Shown here: piece after piece, positions 1 through 10,178 of the stretch
Layout of the letters: every line of letters starts with the position of its first letter
Position numbering within the stretch: the stretch's first letter is position 1
Assembly (NCBI RefSeq): GCF_900537065.1
Contig: NZ_UNRC01000004.1
Location: forward strand, 124,001-188,000
DNA: 64,000 nt
Origin: Sphingorhabdus sp. Alg239-R122
GTDB taxonomy: Bacteria; Pseudomonadota; Alphaproteobacteria; Sphingomonadales; Sphingomonadaceae
Reading direction: 5' to 3'
Notes under the pieces: model-generated
The model's database searches: none
The model's input: the letters and a program-made list of their open reading frames with translations, nothing else
What the model was told of the DNA's origin: nothing
Made by a program: the position numbers and the translations under genes

Positions 1-1
1 A

Positions 2-724
2 GCCGTGTTGGATTGGATGCGACGTCCGGCAGAAACACGGCCAAAGCTGGTGACACTCTATTTCGACACGGTGGATACCGCCGGACATTTTTATGGACCC
101 GCGCTTTCGGAAAAACTGAACGCGGCGATTGCCGATGCGGACAAACAGATTGGCGCGCTCAAATCCGCGCTCGACAAAATGGGACAACCCGCAAATTTCG
201 TCATTACTTCGGACCACGGTATGGCCGAAACGCATCCTGACCGGGTGATATATATGGACAGCATATTGGCGCGTGACAAATACGTGCTGGTTACCGATGG
301 TACCTATGCAGGCATAGACCCGCTGAACGGCGATATAGGCAGCATCCGGGCCGCATTTGTGCGTACGCATGCACACATGCAATGCTGGGAAAAAGGCAAT
401 ATCCCGGCACGCCTGGAATATGGTGAGAACCCGCGCGTTCCAGCCATTATCTGCCTCCCGGAAACCGGCTGGAAAATCTATCAGGACAAACCGGAATGGA
501 TGACCGGCATTGGCGGCGACCACGGCTATGACAATGCCGACCCCGACATGGCGGCACTGTTTATCGCCAGCGGACCGGGCATCGCCGCAAAAGGCGGCAT
601 TGCCCCGTTCGATAATGTCAGCATTTATCCCCTGATAGCACGCCTTGCGGGCATTACCCCCAAAGCGAACCAGGGCAGTCTCGCGCCATTTGGCGATGCG
701 GTCAAAGCCCGGACAGAACAATAG
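2..724 (+). CDS. Alkaline phosphatase superfamily / ENPP-type phosphodiesterase, 3' part
   Basis: This is the C-terminal part of a protein whose start lies left of the window; the frame is open to the first bases. Metal-binding motifs of the nucleotide pyrophosphatase/phosphodiesterase branch of the alkaline phosphatase superfamily are visible: YFDTVDTAGH near the left end, SDHGMAE around 209-229 and GDHGYDN around 517-537. These Asp and His residues are known in the family to bind two zinc ions that hydrolyse phosphodiester or pyrophosphate bonds. Family members are usually exported, but the signal peptide would be outside the window. The gene ends 12 bases before a MaoC-type gene, so the two are probably co-transcribed. 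Substrate unknown. Confidence 0.85.
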   Translation, partial: AVLDWMRRPAETRPKLVTLYFDTVDTAGHFYGPALSEKLNAAIADADKQIGALKSALDKMGQPANFVITSDHGMAETHPDRVIYMDSILARDKYVLVTDGTYAGIDPLNGDIGSIRAAFVRTHAHMQCWEKGNIPARLEYGENPRVPAIICLPETGWKIYQDKPEWMTGIGGDHGYDNADPDMAALFIASGPGIAAKGGIAPFDNVSIYPLIARLAGITPKANQGSLAPFGDAVKARTEQ

Positions 725-736
725 TCAGGAACAGCC

Positions 737-1189
737 ATGATCTATTTTGAAGACATTGAGGTAGGCACCACCCAATCATTCGGATCGTATGAAGTAACTC
801 GCGAAGAAGTGATTGATTTTGCGTCAAAATATGACCCGCAGCCTTTCCACCTCAACGACGAGGCAGCAGCACAAACCTATTTCGGGCGCTTGTCCGCCAG
901 CGGCTGGCACACATGCGCAATGACAATGCGTATGCTGGTTGATTCCATGATGGAAAGGAAAGCCGCAAGCCTGGGTTCGCCGGGCGTCGACAAAGTGCGC
1001 TGGCTCCAGCCCGTTTATCCTGGCGATACATTGCGCGTCGAAAGCGAGGTGCTTTCGAAACGGCAGTCGGAAAGCAAGCCTCAAATGGGCAGTTTTCAGA
1101 GCGAAATGACTGTCTATAACCAGAATAACGAACCGGTCATGACCATGGTTTCAATTGCACTGATGCGCGTACGCGCAGATGCCGCCTGA
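737..1189 (+). CDS. MaoC family (R)-hydratase-like protein
   Basis: A 150-residue hot-dog-fold protein of the MaoC dehydratase family, which hydrates trans-2-enoyl-CoA or related thioesters. The N-terminal YFEDIEVG segment and the hydratase signature around residues 28-40 (FASKYDPQPFHLND) are typical: the Asp and His there form the catalytic pair in the family. The rest, with GWHTCAMTMRM and PGDTLRVESEV, matches the usual C-terminal core. Its length is that of a single-domain MaoC protein. The start ATG at 737 is preceded by AGGAACAGCC. It follows the phosphodiesterase gene closely in the same direction; no link in function is obvious. The thioester substrate cannot be told from sequence. Confidence 0.88.
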   Translation: MIYFEDIEVGTTQSFGSYEVTREEVIDFASKYDPQPFHLNDEAAAQTYFGRLSASGWHTCAMTMRMLVDSMMERKAASLGSPGVDKVRWLQPVYPGDTLRVESEVLSKRQSESKPQMGSFQSEMTVYNQNNEPVMTMVSIALMRVRADAA

Positions 1190-1209
1190 AGATACGGGCT
1201 CACCAGGCT

Positions 1210-1776
1210 TTACAGGTTGCAGCTATACTCCCCGCCGCGATAGACACGCACCTGGTCCCCTTCACCGCGCACCACCATGGCAGCATCCCAGACCAGCGAT
1301 TTCACATTTCGCTTGGAGCCGCTCCCGCGATCAGGCGTGATTTCAATTGCAAAATCGGGGCCTCTGAATTCGGGGCCCGCGGCAAGATAGCCCATACGTC
1401 CCGCTTTTGACGCAGTGAGGTCGATCGCATCTCCGCCCATACGGACAATCGCCTTGGGCCTGCCGCGGGAGCTTGAGGGCGCATTCGCGACGAGCAGCGA
1501 ATCCTTTTCACCCTTCATCTTGAAGCTACAGCCCTTGAGTGGACCGATCAGTTCCTGGAAATCTTCCAGCATGACTGGGGTGAGCCTGATATTATCTTCA
1601 CTCGCCAGGATATTGCGTACCGGAATGATGCGATTATCTTCACCGACCAGTTTGCCTGCACGGCCATCATCGGACCAGGATACTCTCGCATTGTCCGTCA
1701 TCGGTTCGCTCGAACCACAACCCGCAAGCAGGGCAGACGCCATAAGCGCAGCGGACAAGCCATAAAGATGCTTCAT
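1210..1776 (-). CDS. Small lipoprotein, paralogue of the next gene
   Basis: A 188-residue protein that starts with a lipoprotein signal (MKHLYGLSAALMASALLAGC), so it is likely exported and lipidated at Cys20. I chose the ATG at 1776 because it opens this signal; a further upstream frame would add a non-signal extension. No named domain is recognised. The C-terminal half contains GCSF, LLVA and a final Y-x-GEYSC segment. The same pattern appears in the neighbouring lipoprotein at 1892-2482, so the two look like diverged tandem copies. Two conserved cysteines in the mature part could form a disulfide. It converges with the MaoC gene with a 20-base gap. Function unknown. Confidence 0.7.
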   Translation of the reverse strand: MKHLYGLSAALMASALLAGCGSSEPMTDNARVSWSDDGRAGKLVGEDNRIIPVRNILASEDNIRLTPVMLEDFQELIGPLKGCSFKMKGEKDSLLVANAPSSSRGRPKAIVRMGGDAIDLTASKAGRMGYLAAGPEFRGPDFAIEITPDRGSGSKRNVKSLVWDAAMVVRGEGDQVRVYRGGEYSCNL

Positions 1777-1891
1777 GATATTTTCTCTTTCTTCGCGCGG
1801 AGTCATGCACATTGACGCACGATTCTAAAAGAAAGAGGTAAATATTTCTTCAATATCTTAAGGCATTACATACCATGTGTTTAGCGCTTAA

Positions 1892-2482
1892 TCATGCGCC
1901 GCAGGCATAAGTGCCTTCATAGCTGTTAGAGCCGCCTTCATCCTGTGCCACCTGCATTGTAGCAGGCCAGCCCATTGTTTCGACACCAATGCGTTTTCCA
2001 TCACCATCTGCACGCTTGACCGTCACGCTTAATGCTTCGGATGTGAAATTACCGCCTTTTGCAAGCGTATCATAATCGCTGCCTTCAAATTGCAGAATGA
2101 CCGGTGTGTCATTGATTTTAACGACAGCTTCACCCTTTTTGTCTGTCATCGGATCAGCCGTGGCCACCAATAGAGTCCCGCCATCAGGCTCGGACTGAAA
2201 ACTGCAGCCCAGCCCTGCTTCAATGGCAGTTGAAAAATCCTGATACTCCATATTTTGCAGCATGGGCCGCGGACCGGAAGCACCGGAGCCATTGTCTCCC
2301 GCCAGCGGTCCACCATCCGGGCCGTCCCCAATACCGCCATCTGGCTCGACGGGAATCATTTTTTCGCCTGGCGCAGGATCGCTGCCCTGATTGGCCAGAT
2401 TATTGTCCCCAGCATCGTCGTTGCCGGCATTGTTACACGCGGCAAGCGCCAGACATGCCACTAATGCCACCCATTTGCGCAT
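1892..2482 (-). CDS. Small lipoprotein, paralogue of the preceding gene
   Basis: A 196-residue predicted lipoprotein with the lipobox LALAAC near residue 15, followed by an Asn/Asp/Gly/Pro-rich linker. The conserved half holds GCSF, LLVATA and a terminal YEGTYACGA, matching the pattern of the protein encoded at 1210-1776. The start overlaps the mutL stop (ATGA at 2482-2479). A GGGAGG ribosome-binding site lies about six bases before this ATG, which favours it over the ATG three bases upstream. Co-transcription with mutL is likely. No family name is recognised; both copies are probably envelope proteins of a clade-specific family. Confidence 0.7.
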   Translation of the reverse strand: MRKWVALVACLALAACNNAGNDDAGDNNLANQGSDPAPGEKMIPVEPDGGIGDGPDGGPLAGDNGSGASGPRPMLQNMEYQDFSTAIEAGLGCSFQSEPDGGTLLVATADPMTDKKGEAVVKINDTPVILQFEGSDYDTLAKGGNFTSEALSVTVKRADGDGKRIGVETMGWPATMQVAQDEGGSNSYEGTYACGA

Positions 2483-4308
2483 CATTTCCTCCCAAACAGT
2501 TTTTCGATATCGCCGTGTGCGAGCTTGACCCATGTAGGGCGGCCATGATTGCACTGTCCTGAATGCGGGGTCACTTCCATTTCACGCAGCAGGGCGTTCA
2601 TTTCAGGCACATTCAGTACGCGCCCTGCCCTGACCGACCCGTGACAGGCCATGGTTGCGGCCACCAGGTCAATCCGTTCTTTCAATGACAGACTTTCATC
2701 ATAGGCGGCCAGCTCATCCGCGATATCCGTGACCAGCCCCGTCACGTCACCGCTGCCCAGCATGGCGGGCGTTGCACGCACCAGTACGGCGGAAGGGCCA
2801 AAACGTTCAAGTTCCAACCCAAACTCGGCAAGTTCGCCTGCGCGTTCCTCCAGCCGGTCGCAGGCCGTTTCATCCAGTTCGACAACTTCAGGCATCAGCA
2901 GTGCCTGTGACGCCACGCCGCCACCGCTGGCCTCCACCGCGCGGCGCATGCGTTCAAGCACCAGCCGCTCATGTGCGGCATGCTGGTCAACAATCACCAG
3001 GCCATCTTCGGCTTCGGCAATAATATAGGTTTTGGCCACCTGCCCCCGCGCGACGCCCAGAGGATGCTCACTGCCTGATGGCACAGGCTCTGCTGCGACA
3101 GCCGCGCGGCCCATAATGGGTGCAATATCTTCGGCATTTGGCGGCGGGGCATATCCAGCACTGCCTTCACCAACAGCAACTGGCGGCTGCACGGGATCCG
3201 CGTTGGCAGCTTGTCCCATTGCCGGGACTATGCCTTGCGGCGTAAATATATCGGGGTGTTTTGGCTCCACAGGCTCTGCCCGCCAATTGGACAAAGCCGA
3301 TTGCGCCGGACGCTGTACGCTTCGAAAACCGCCTTCATCCAATGCTTTGCGCAGGCCGCTGACAATCATTCCGCGGATCATCGCCGCATCGCGGAAACGC
3401 ACTTCAGTCTTGGCTGGATGTACGTTTACATCCACCGCCTCATTCGGCACATCAAGAAACAGCGCCACGATAGGATGCCGGTCACGCGCCAGCATATCGG
3501 CATAAGCCCCGCGCACTGCACCGGTAAGCAGCCTGTCTTTCACCGGACGACCATTGACGAACAGGAACTGGTGGTCGGCCACGCCGCGATTGTAAGTAGG
3601 AAGCCCGGCTATCCCGGTCAGGTGCACGCCCTCACGCTCCATATCTACGGCCACGCTGTTTTCCTGCAGTGCCCGGCTGGTGAGCGCAGCAACGCGTGCC
3701 AGCACATCGTCACCGCCCTGTACGGCAATGGATCGCCGCCCTTTGTGCTCCAGCGTAAACGCAATATCGGGCCGGGCCATGGCAAGGCGGCGAATAACAT
3801 CACTGCATGCGGCATATTCACTGCGCGGCGTGCGCAGGAATTTGCGCCGCGCGGGTATTTTCGCAAACAGGTCACGCACCCGCACTCTCGTCCCTTTGGG
3901 TATCGCCGCCGGACCTTCCTCGATCAACTCACCATGGTCAATGATCCGGCGCCATCCATCACCGTCTGCGGTGCGGCTTTCAATGGTGAAATGCGACACG
4001 CTGGCAATTGATGGCAAAGCCTCACCGCGAAAGCCCATGGTGCTGACATTTTCGATATGTTCGTCGGGCAGTTTGGAGGTCGCGTGACGCTCAAGCGCCA
4101 GCGCCATATCTTCGGCGCTCATCCCGCAGCCGTCGTCGACCACTTCGAGCGCATCCAGGCCGCCAGACTGTAAAGTTACGTAAATATGCTGTGCACCCGC
4201 ATCTATCGCATTTTCGACCAGTTCCTTGAGCGCGCTGGCGGGTCTTTCCACCACCTCGCCCGCAGCAATACGGTTTATCAACGCATTCGGGAGTCTTCTT
4301 ATTGACAT
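2482..4308 (-). CDS. mutL: DNA mismatch repair protein MutL
   Basis: A 608-residue GHKL ATPase that couples MutS mismatch recognition to strand incision. The N-terminal ATPase motifs are clear: ELVENAIDAGA (residues about 30-40), DDGCGM near 58 and GFRGEAL near 95. The C-terminal domain holds DQHAAHERLVLE at about residue 441, fitting the metal-binding DQHA(x)2E(x)4E motif of MutL proteins with intrinsic endonuclease activity, and ends with the CNHGRPT motif. So this MutL should nick DNA itself, as in bacteria without MutH. A proline-rich linker joins the two halves. The following lipoprotein gene overlaps its stop codon. Confidence 0.97.
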   Translation of the reverse strand: MSIRRLPNALINRIAAGEVVERPASALKELVENAIDAGAQHIYVTLQSGGLDALEVVDDGCGMSAEDMALALERHATSKLPDEHIENVSTMGFRGEALPSIASVSHFTIESRTADGDGWRRIIDHGELIEEGPAAIPKGTRVRVRDLFAKIPARRKFLRTPRSEYAACSDVIRRLAMARPDIAFTLEHKGRRSIAVQGGDDVLARVAALTSRALQENSVAVDMEREGVHLTGIAGLPTYNRGVADHQFLFVNGRPVKDRLLTGAVRGAYADMLARDRHPIVALFLDVPNEAVDVNVHPAKTEVRFRDAAMIRGMIVSGLRKALDEGGFRSVQRPAQSALSNWRAEPVEPKHPDIFTPQGIVPAMGQAANADPVQPPVAVGEGSAGYAPPPNAEDIAPIMGRAAVAAEPVPSGSEHPLGVARGQVAKTYIIAEAEDGLVIVDQHAAHERLVLERMRRAVEASGGGVASQALLMPEVVELDETACDRLEERAGELAEFGLELERFGPSAVLVRATPAMLGSGDVTGLVTDIADELAAYDESLSLKERIDLVAATMACHGSVRAGRVLNVPEMNALLREMEVTPHSGQCNHGRPTWVKLAHGDIEKLFGRK

Positions 4309-4370
4309 ATGCGGCTTCCTAGCCCAAGCGAAGCAGTGAGGCGACCCCTATTTCACACGGCTTTGACCCC

Positions 4371-4394
4371 CACGAAAATTTTTGCCTTTTCGTG
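4371..4394. promoter_or_regulatory. 8-bp inverted repeat between mutL and mreB
   Basis: CACGAAAA at 4371-4378 is repeated inverted as TTTTCGTG at 4387-4394, with an 8-base T-rich centre. It lies in the divergent mutL/mreB intergenic region, about 95 bases before the mreB start. It could be an operator or a transcript hairpin; no known motif is assigned. Confidence 0.35.
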
Positions 4395-4428
4395 AGGATT
4401 TCGGCTAAGGGTGCGGCTTTATATTTAG

Positions 4429-5532
<1,104 letters not shown>

Positions 5533-5635
5533 TACATGCTGCCAACGGGCCTAGCAATTACCGGGGTCTGAAAGTTACTGGGGTTGACGAAGATGAAATG
5601 GCGGAGGGGCAGCCGCCTAACGGAGGAAATGAGAT

Positions 5636-6550
5636 ATGGCGCCGCCGGATAAACGGCGTCCGGGTTTTTCCCGCAAGGCGCAGTATAAGATATTCACCGG
5701 CTATCTGGTCGCCTTTCTGGGCGCCTTTGGCGGGCTGTTTCTGCTTGCCATATCCTATCTTGATCCCGCCGCGTTTTCTGCCATCCGCCACGGTGCGGCA
5801 GACCTGACACGCCCTGTCACCGAGTTTTTTACCGCTGCCCGTTCCACCGGGCAAAAGGGCAGCAGCGAAGTCTCCGCCTATTTTGATGCGGCTTCCAAAA
5901 ATGCAGCAATGCAGCGTGAGCTGGAGCAGAGCCGGACACAGCTTATCGAAGCGCGTGCGCTCAAACAGGAAAATGAACGCCTCAGGAGCCTTTTGGGGCT
6001 GGTCGAAGAAGAGGGGGAGCCCGTGGCAATCGCCCGGCTAATCAGCTCCACTTCCTCAAGCACACGGCGGTTTGCGACACTGGGTGCGGGCCGCAGCCAG
6101 GGTGTCGAAGCGGGCCAACCAGTGCGCGAGCAAAGAGGTTTGATTGGCCGGGTACTGAGCACGGGGATCAACACATCACGCGTGTTGCTGCTCACTGACA
6201 CAAACAATGTGGTGCCGGTCAAGCGTGCCAGCGATGGAACTGTCGCATTTGCCGAAGGACGCGGTGACGGCCTGCTCAATATCCGCCTGATCAACATCGG
6301 TGCGAATGACGTCAAACCCGGTGATATATTCGTCACATCGGGCAATGGCGGACTGTATAGCCCGAATATCCCGGTTGCGATTGTCGACAGCCTCGCCAAT
6401 GATGGGGCCGTTGGCCGCCCGCTAAGCGATCCGGCAGCGGCAGACTTTGTTGTTGTGCAACCAATTTACCAACCCGAACTCGTCCCAGAGGCACAGGGCG
6501 GTGAAGCAGGCGACGAAGCCAGCGGTGATGACACCGAAGGCGGGCAATGA
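5636..6550 (+). CDS. mreC: Rod shape-determining protein MreC
   Basis: A 304-residue bitopic membrane protein. A short basic cytoplasmic N-terminus is followed by one membrane helix (about residues 20-42, LVAFLGAFGGLFLLAISYL), then a coiled-coil region (about 80-120) and the beta-rich periplasmic domain with GLIGRV and GDIFVTSG motifs typical of MreC. MreC activates PBP2/RodA in the elongasome. A GGAGG ribosome-binding site lies nine bases before the ATG at 5636. The C-terminus ends in an acidic Gly/Glu/Asp tail, and its stop overlaps the start of mreD (ATGA), which implies translational coupling. Confidence 0.93.
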   Translation: MAPPDKRRPGFSRKAQYKIFTGYLVAFLGAFGGLFLLAISYLDPAAFSAIRHGAADLTRPVTEFFTAARSTGQKGSSEVSAYFDAASKNAAMQRELEQSRTQLIEARALKQENERLRSLLGLVEEEGEPVAIARLISSTSSSTRRFATLGAGRSQGVEAGQPVREQRGLIGRVLSTGINTSRVLLLTDTNNVVPVKRASDGTVAFAEGRGDGLLNIRLINIGANDVKPGDIFVTSGNGGLYSPNIPVAIVDSLANDGAVGRPLSDPAAADFVVVQPIYQPELVPEAQGGEAGDEASGDDTEGGQ

Positions 6551-7065
6551 ATACGGTATATCAAAAACGGATAGACCGGGAGCCTTCCTCCATTCGCATT
6601 GGCCTGATCCCCATATTTTCGGTCATGATCGGTTCCATGCTGGTCCTGTTCATTCCCTACATTGCCTCCATGCCTTTGCTGCCGCCGCTTGGGCTGATGA
6701 TGCTGATAGCATGGCGATTGATACGTCCCGGCCTCTGGCCGATCTGGATCGGTTTCCCGCTTGGTCTGTTTGACGATATATTCAGCGGCCAGCCGTTTGG
6801 CAGCGCCGCCTTTCTATGGTCGCTGGTGATGATATTCATTGAAATCATGGATAACCGCTTTTTGTGGCGCGGTTTCTGGCAAGACTGGTTAATCGCTGCG
6901 GTTTCGATTATGCTCGCGCTGATCGGAGGCCTTTTGATCAATAATATTATCGCGGATGCCGGGAATCTGACTATTTTACTGCCTCAAATCATACTTTCCA
7001 TTTTCCTCTATCCGCTTGTGTTGCGCATTGTCGCCTGGCTTGACCGAAAGCGGCTGACAACATGA
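6547..7065 (+). CDS. mreD: Rod shape-determining membrane protein MreD
   Basis: A 172-residue integral membrane protein with about five hydrophobic helices, starting with IGLIPIFSVMIGSMLVLF. MreD has no catalytic motif. Its identity rests on size, topology and position between mreC (4-base overlap) and mrdA (13-base gap). The segment FPLGLFDDIFSGQPFGSAAF is the conserved MreD signature. It works in the inner membrane as part of the MreBCD complex. Confidence 0.9.
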   Translation: MNTVYQKRIDREPSSIRIGLIPIFSVMIGSMLVLFIPYIASMPLLPPLGLMMLIAWRLIRPGLWPIWIGFPLGLFDDIFSGQPFGSAAFLWSLVMIFIEIMDNRFLWRGFWQDWLIAAVSIMLALIGGLLINNIIADAGNLTILLPQIILSIFLYPLVLRIVAWLDRKRLTT

Positions 7066-7078
7066 CGGAACGGCCAGC

Positions 7079-9058
7079 ATGAACAGGAAGCGCAAGGCAA
7101 ACAAGGCGCGCAAGAAACGCAAGCTGATAACCGCAGCCTCACAGAATATTACGTTCAACCGCCGCACGCTGTTTCTGGGCGGTGCTCAGGCAGCGGTCGG
7201 GCTGCTGCTGGCCGGACGTATGACCTATATCGCAGTGGCAGAGAATGAACGTTGGGAAATGCTGTCAGAAAGCAACCGCGTCAACCTGACGCTCATTCCC
7301 CCCCGGCGCGGCTGGATTATTGATAGAAATGGCAAACCGCTTGCCAATAACCGCGCCGATTTCCGGGTTGATCTCATTCCTGACCGGATGAAGGACAAGG
7401 AAGACACGATTGCCAAGCTCACCGATCTGCTGCGGCTCAGCGACGACGAAGTGGGGCGCATCAAGAAGGACCTGGAAGATTCGCGCGGATTCGCGCCGAT
7501 CGAAATTGCCTCAGGCCTGGATTATGAACAATTTGCAGCGCTCAGCGTGCGCCTGCCCGATATGCCAGGTGTGGCACCATTGCGCGGGTTCAGCCGGCAA
7601 TACCCCTCTGGCGCAGCCGTGGGGCATCTGCTCGGCTATGTCGGTGCAGTCTCGGCCGAGGAATATGAGGAAGAGAAAAACCCCCTGCTCATCACACCGG
7701 GCTTTAAAATCGGCAAGGACGGGCTGGAAAAACAGTTTGAACAGGATCTGCGCGGCAAACCCGGAGCCAAGCGCGTCGAAGTCACCGCGCGCGGCAAGAT
7801 TGTCCGCGAACTCAGTAAGCGCGAGGATGTACCTGGCAAGCCAATGAAGCTCGCCATCAATGCCGACCTTCAGGAATACGCAGCGCGCCGACTGGGCCCG
7901 GAATCGGGTTCGGTGGTGGTAATGGACTGCCATACCGGTGAATTGCTGGCGATGTCCTCCATGCCCAGTTTTGACCCCAACAGCTTTTCAGACGGTATCG
8001 GGTTCAACGAATATGGCATGCTGCGCGATGATGACCATGTGCCGCTGCGCAACAAGGTGCTCAAGGGGCTGTACCCGCCCGGATCAACCGTCAAACCGAT
8101 GGTCGGGCTCGCTTTTCTGGAGGCTGGCCTTTCTCCTGATGAGACGGTGGTCTGCAATGGCGGGCTTCGCGTTGGCAACCGGCGTTTCAACTGCTGGAAC
8201 CGCCAGGGTCATGGCAGGGTCGACATGGCCAAGGGTATTTATCAAAGCTGTGACGTCTATTTCTATTATTTTGCGCAACGTATCGGCATGGACCCGATCG
8301 CCGCTATGGCACGCAAACTGGGCATGGGGCAGACTTTCGACCTGCCCGTCACCAGCCAGTTTTATGGCACCGTCCCTGACCCCGAATGGAAGCGTAAGAA
8401 ATATAAACAGTCATGGCAGGCTTTTGACACGGTCAACGCCACTATCGGTCAGGGTTATATGCTATCCAATCCGCTGCAGCTTGCGGTCATGTCATCGCGC
8501 ATAGCCTCGGGCCGCAATGTCATGCCCAAGTTGCTGATGCCAAAACGGCACAAGCTGGCCCCCAACCTGGACATAGCGCCTGAGCATCTACAGATTATAC
8601 GCAACGCCATGTCCGATGTGGTAAATGGCCCTGGAACGGCGCGGCGGGCGCAGCTGAATATCCCGAACGTCAAGCTGGCAGGCAAGACCGGAACCGCACA
8701 GGTGGTTGGCCTGCAATTCGGACGCGGCGGGCGCGATGTGCAGTGGAAATTCCGCGATCATGGCCTGTTTGTCTGTTTCGCACCGCTTGATAACCCGCGC
8801 TATGCCGCTTCGGTGGTGATAGAGCATGGCGGTGGCTCCAGCGCGGCTTATCCGGTCGCGCGCGATGTACTGACATTCCTGTATGACCGGCGCAAGGCGA
8901 TGCGCGCGCTCGAAGCGCTTGAGCAGTCATGGGGTGGCACAATCGAACAACGTATGGCGAGCAAGATGAATGCCTATGTCGCGCGCAAAAATGCCGAGAA
9001 AGCCAGCCAGAATGCGCCTGCGCCGGAAACAGATAGCGCGGCGGAGGCCAACGAGTAA
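7079..9058 (+). CDS. mrdA: Penicillin-binding protein 2, elongasome transpeptidase
   Basis: A 659-residue class B penicillin-binding protein that crosslinks peptidoglycan during cell elongation. A very basic cytoplasmic N-terminus (residues 1-20) precedes one membrane helix (about 33-55). Then come the PBP dimer domain and the transpeptidase domain. The catalytic SxxK is GSTVK with Ser at about residue 336, followed by the SCD motif in YQSCDVY (the SxN position) and the KTG box in LAGKTGTAQ. A low-complexity Ala/Glu C-terminal tail follows. The gene directly precedes rodA with a TAATG overlap, the usual pairing of this transpeptidase with its glycosyltransferase partner. Confidence 0.96.
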   Translation: MNRKRKANKARKKRKLITAASQNITFNRRTLFLGGAQAAVGLLLAGRMTYIAVAENERWEMLSESNRVNLTLIPPRRGWIIDRNGKPLANNRADFRVDLIPDRMKDKEDTIAKLTDLLRLSDDEVGRIKKDLEDSRGFAPIEIASGLDYEQFAALSVRLPDMPGVAPLRGFSRQYPSGAAVGHLLGYVGAVSAEEYEEEKNPLLITPGFKIGKDGLEKQFEQDLRGKPGAKRVEVTARGKIVRELSKREDVPGKPMKLAINADLQEYAARRLGPESGSVVVMDCHTGELLAMSSMPSFDPNSFSDGIGFNEYGMLRDDDHVPLRNKVLKGLYPPGSTVKPMVGLAFLEAGLSPDETVVCNGGLRVGNRRFNCWNRQGHGRVDMAKGIYQSCDVYFYYFAQRIGMDPIAAMARKLGMGQTFDLPVTSQFYGTVPDPEWKRKKYKQSWQAFDTVNATIGQGYMLSNPLQLAVMSSRIASGRNVMPKLLMPKRHKLAPNLDIAPEHLQIIRNAMSDVVNGPGTARRAQLNIPNVKLAGKTGTAQVVGLQFGRGGRDVQWKFRDHGLFVCFAPLDNPRYAASVVIEHGGGSSAAYPVARDVLTFLYDRRKAMRALEALEQSWGGTIEQRMASKMNAYVARKNAEKASQNAPAPETDSAAEANE

Positions 9059-10173
9059 TGTCTGGCATCATCCCCGCCCCTATTGCCCAGCAACCCTGGA
9101 AGGTCATATTCCTGCTGTGCATTATCGCCGGGTTCGGTGTGGTTGTGCTTTATTCGGCCGCAGGCGGCAGCATGTCGCCATGGGCGTCACGTCATGCCAT
9201 CCGCTTTGGCGTGTTCCTGGTCATGGCGCTGGTGCTTTCGCGCTTTAGCGAAAATGTGTTCAAATTCTTCACTTTCCCGGTTTACGTGGTGATTGCGCTG
9301 ATGTTGCTGGGCGTCGAGCTGATCGGTGCAGTAGGCGGCGGCAGCCAACGCTGGCTCGATCTGGGCCTGATTCGTATCCAGCCGTCTGAACTTATGAAAC
9401 CGGCCATCATCCTCGCTGTAGCGCGGTTTTATGACCTGCTGCCCATTGGCCAGATACGCACATGGGGTGCGATCTGGCCTGCCCTGCTGTTGATGGGTAT
9501 TCCGGCATCACTGGTGCTGCTGCAACCCGATCTCGGTACCACGCTGACAATATTGGCGGGCGGCATGGCGGTTGCTTTTCTCGCAGGTCTCCCGCTCCGG
9601 CTATTCGTGATTGGCGCGGCCGCCATGGCGGTGATTGCACCGCTGGCCTATTTCTTTGGGCTGGAAGAATATCAGCAGCGCCGCGTGACGACCTTTATCA
9701 ACCCGGAAAATGATCCACTTGGCGCGGGCTATCATATCACCCAGTCCAAAATCGCGATTGGTTCGGGCGGGATGACAGGCAAGGGCTACCTCAATGGCTC
9801 ACAAAGCCATCTCGATTATCTGCCCGAAGGCCATACCGATTTCGTGTTCGCCACCATGGCGGAGGAATGGGGCCTGATTGGCGGCTTTGCCGTTATTTTT
9901 GCGTTTTTCCTGCTGCTACGCTGGGGTTTTGGCCTTGCCGTCAATGCAAAAACACGTTTTTCCAAACTGGTCGCAGCGGGCCTTAGCACCACAATATTTT
10001 TCTATATCGCCATTAACCTGATGATGGTGATGGGCCTTGCCCCCGTGGTCGGTATACCACTTCCGTTCCTCAGTTATGGCGGATCATCGATGATGACCAT
10101 CATGATCTGTATCGGTGTGCTGATGTCGATAGACCGTGAAATGAAACAAAAACGCCGCTCGACGCTTAGTTAA
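9058..10173 (+). CDS. rodA: Rod shape-determining peptidoglycan polymerase RodA
   Basis: A 371-residue SEDS-family glycosyltransferase with about ten transmembrane helices. It polymerises lipid II as the partner of PBP2. Conserved SEDS features are present: QRWLDLG and QPSELMK near residues 98-115, LQPDLGTT near 158, and the C-terminal GIPLPFLSYGGSS. Start and stop codons of rodA and mrdA overlap, so the two are coupled. It is the last gene of the mre operon and converges with a DsrE gene after a 5-base gap. Confidence 0.96.
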   Translation: MSGIIPAPIAQQPWKVIFLLCIIAGFGVVVLYSAAGGSMSPWASRHAIRFGVFLVMALVLSRFSENVFKFFTFPVYVVIALMLLGVELIGAVGGGSQRWLDLGLIRIQPSELMKPAIILAVARFYDLLPIGQIRTWGAIWPALLLMGIPASLVLLQPDLGTTLTILAGGMAVAFLAGLPLRLFVIGAAAMAVIAPLAYFFGLEEYQQRRVTTFINPENDPLGAGYHITQSKIAIGSGGMTGKGYLNGSQSHLDYLPEGHTDFVFATMAEEWGLIGGFAVIFAFFLLLRWGFGLAVNAKTRFSKLVAAGLSTTIFFYIAINLMMVMGLAPVVGIPLPFLSYGGSSMMTIMICIGVLMSIDREMKQKRRSTLS

Positions 10174-10178
10174 GCACA

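Noticed and set aside
3211-4011. Long open frame antisense to mutL
   Set aside because: It lies wholly over a well-supported gene, has no ribosome-binding site or domain, and is a by-product of codon bias.
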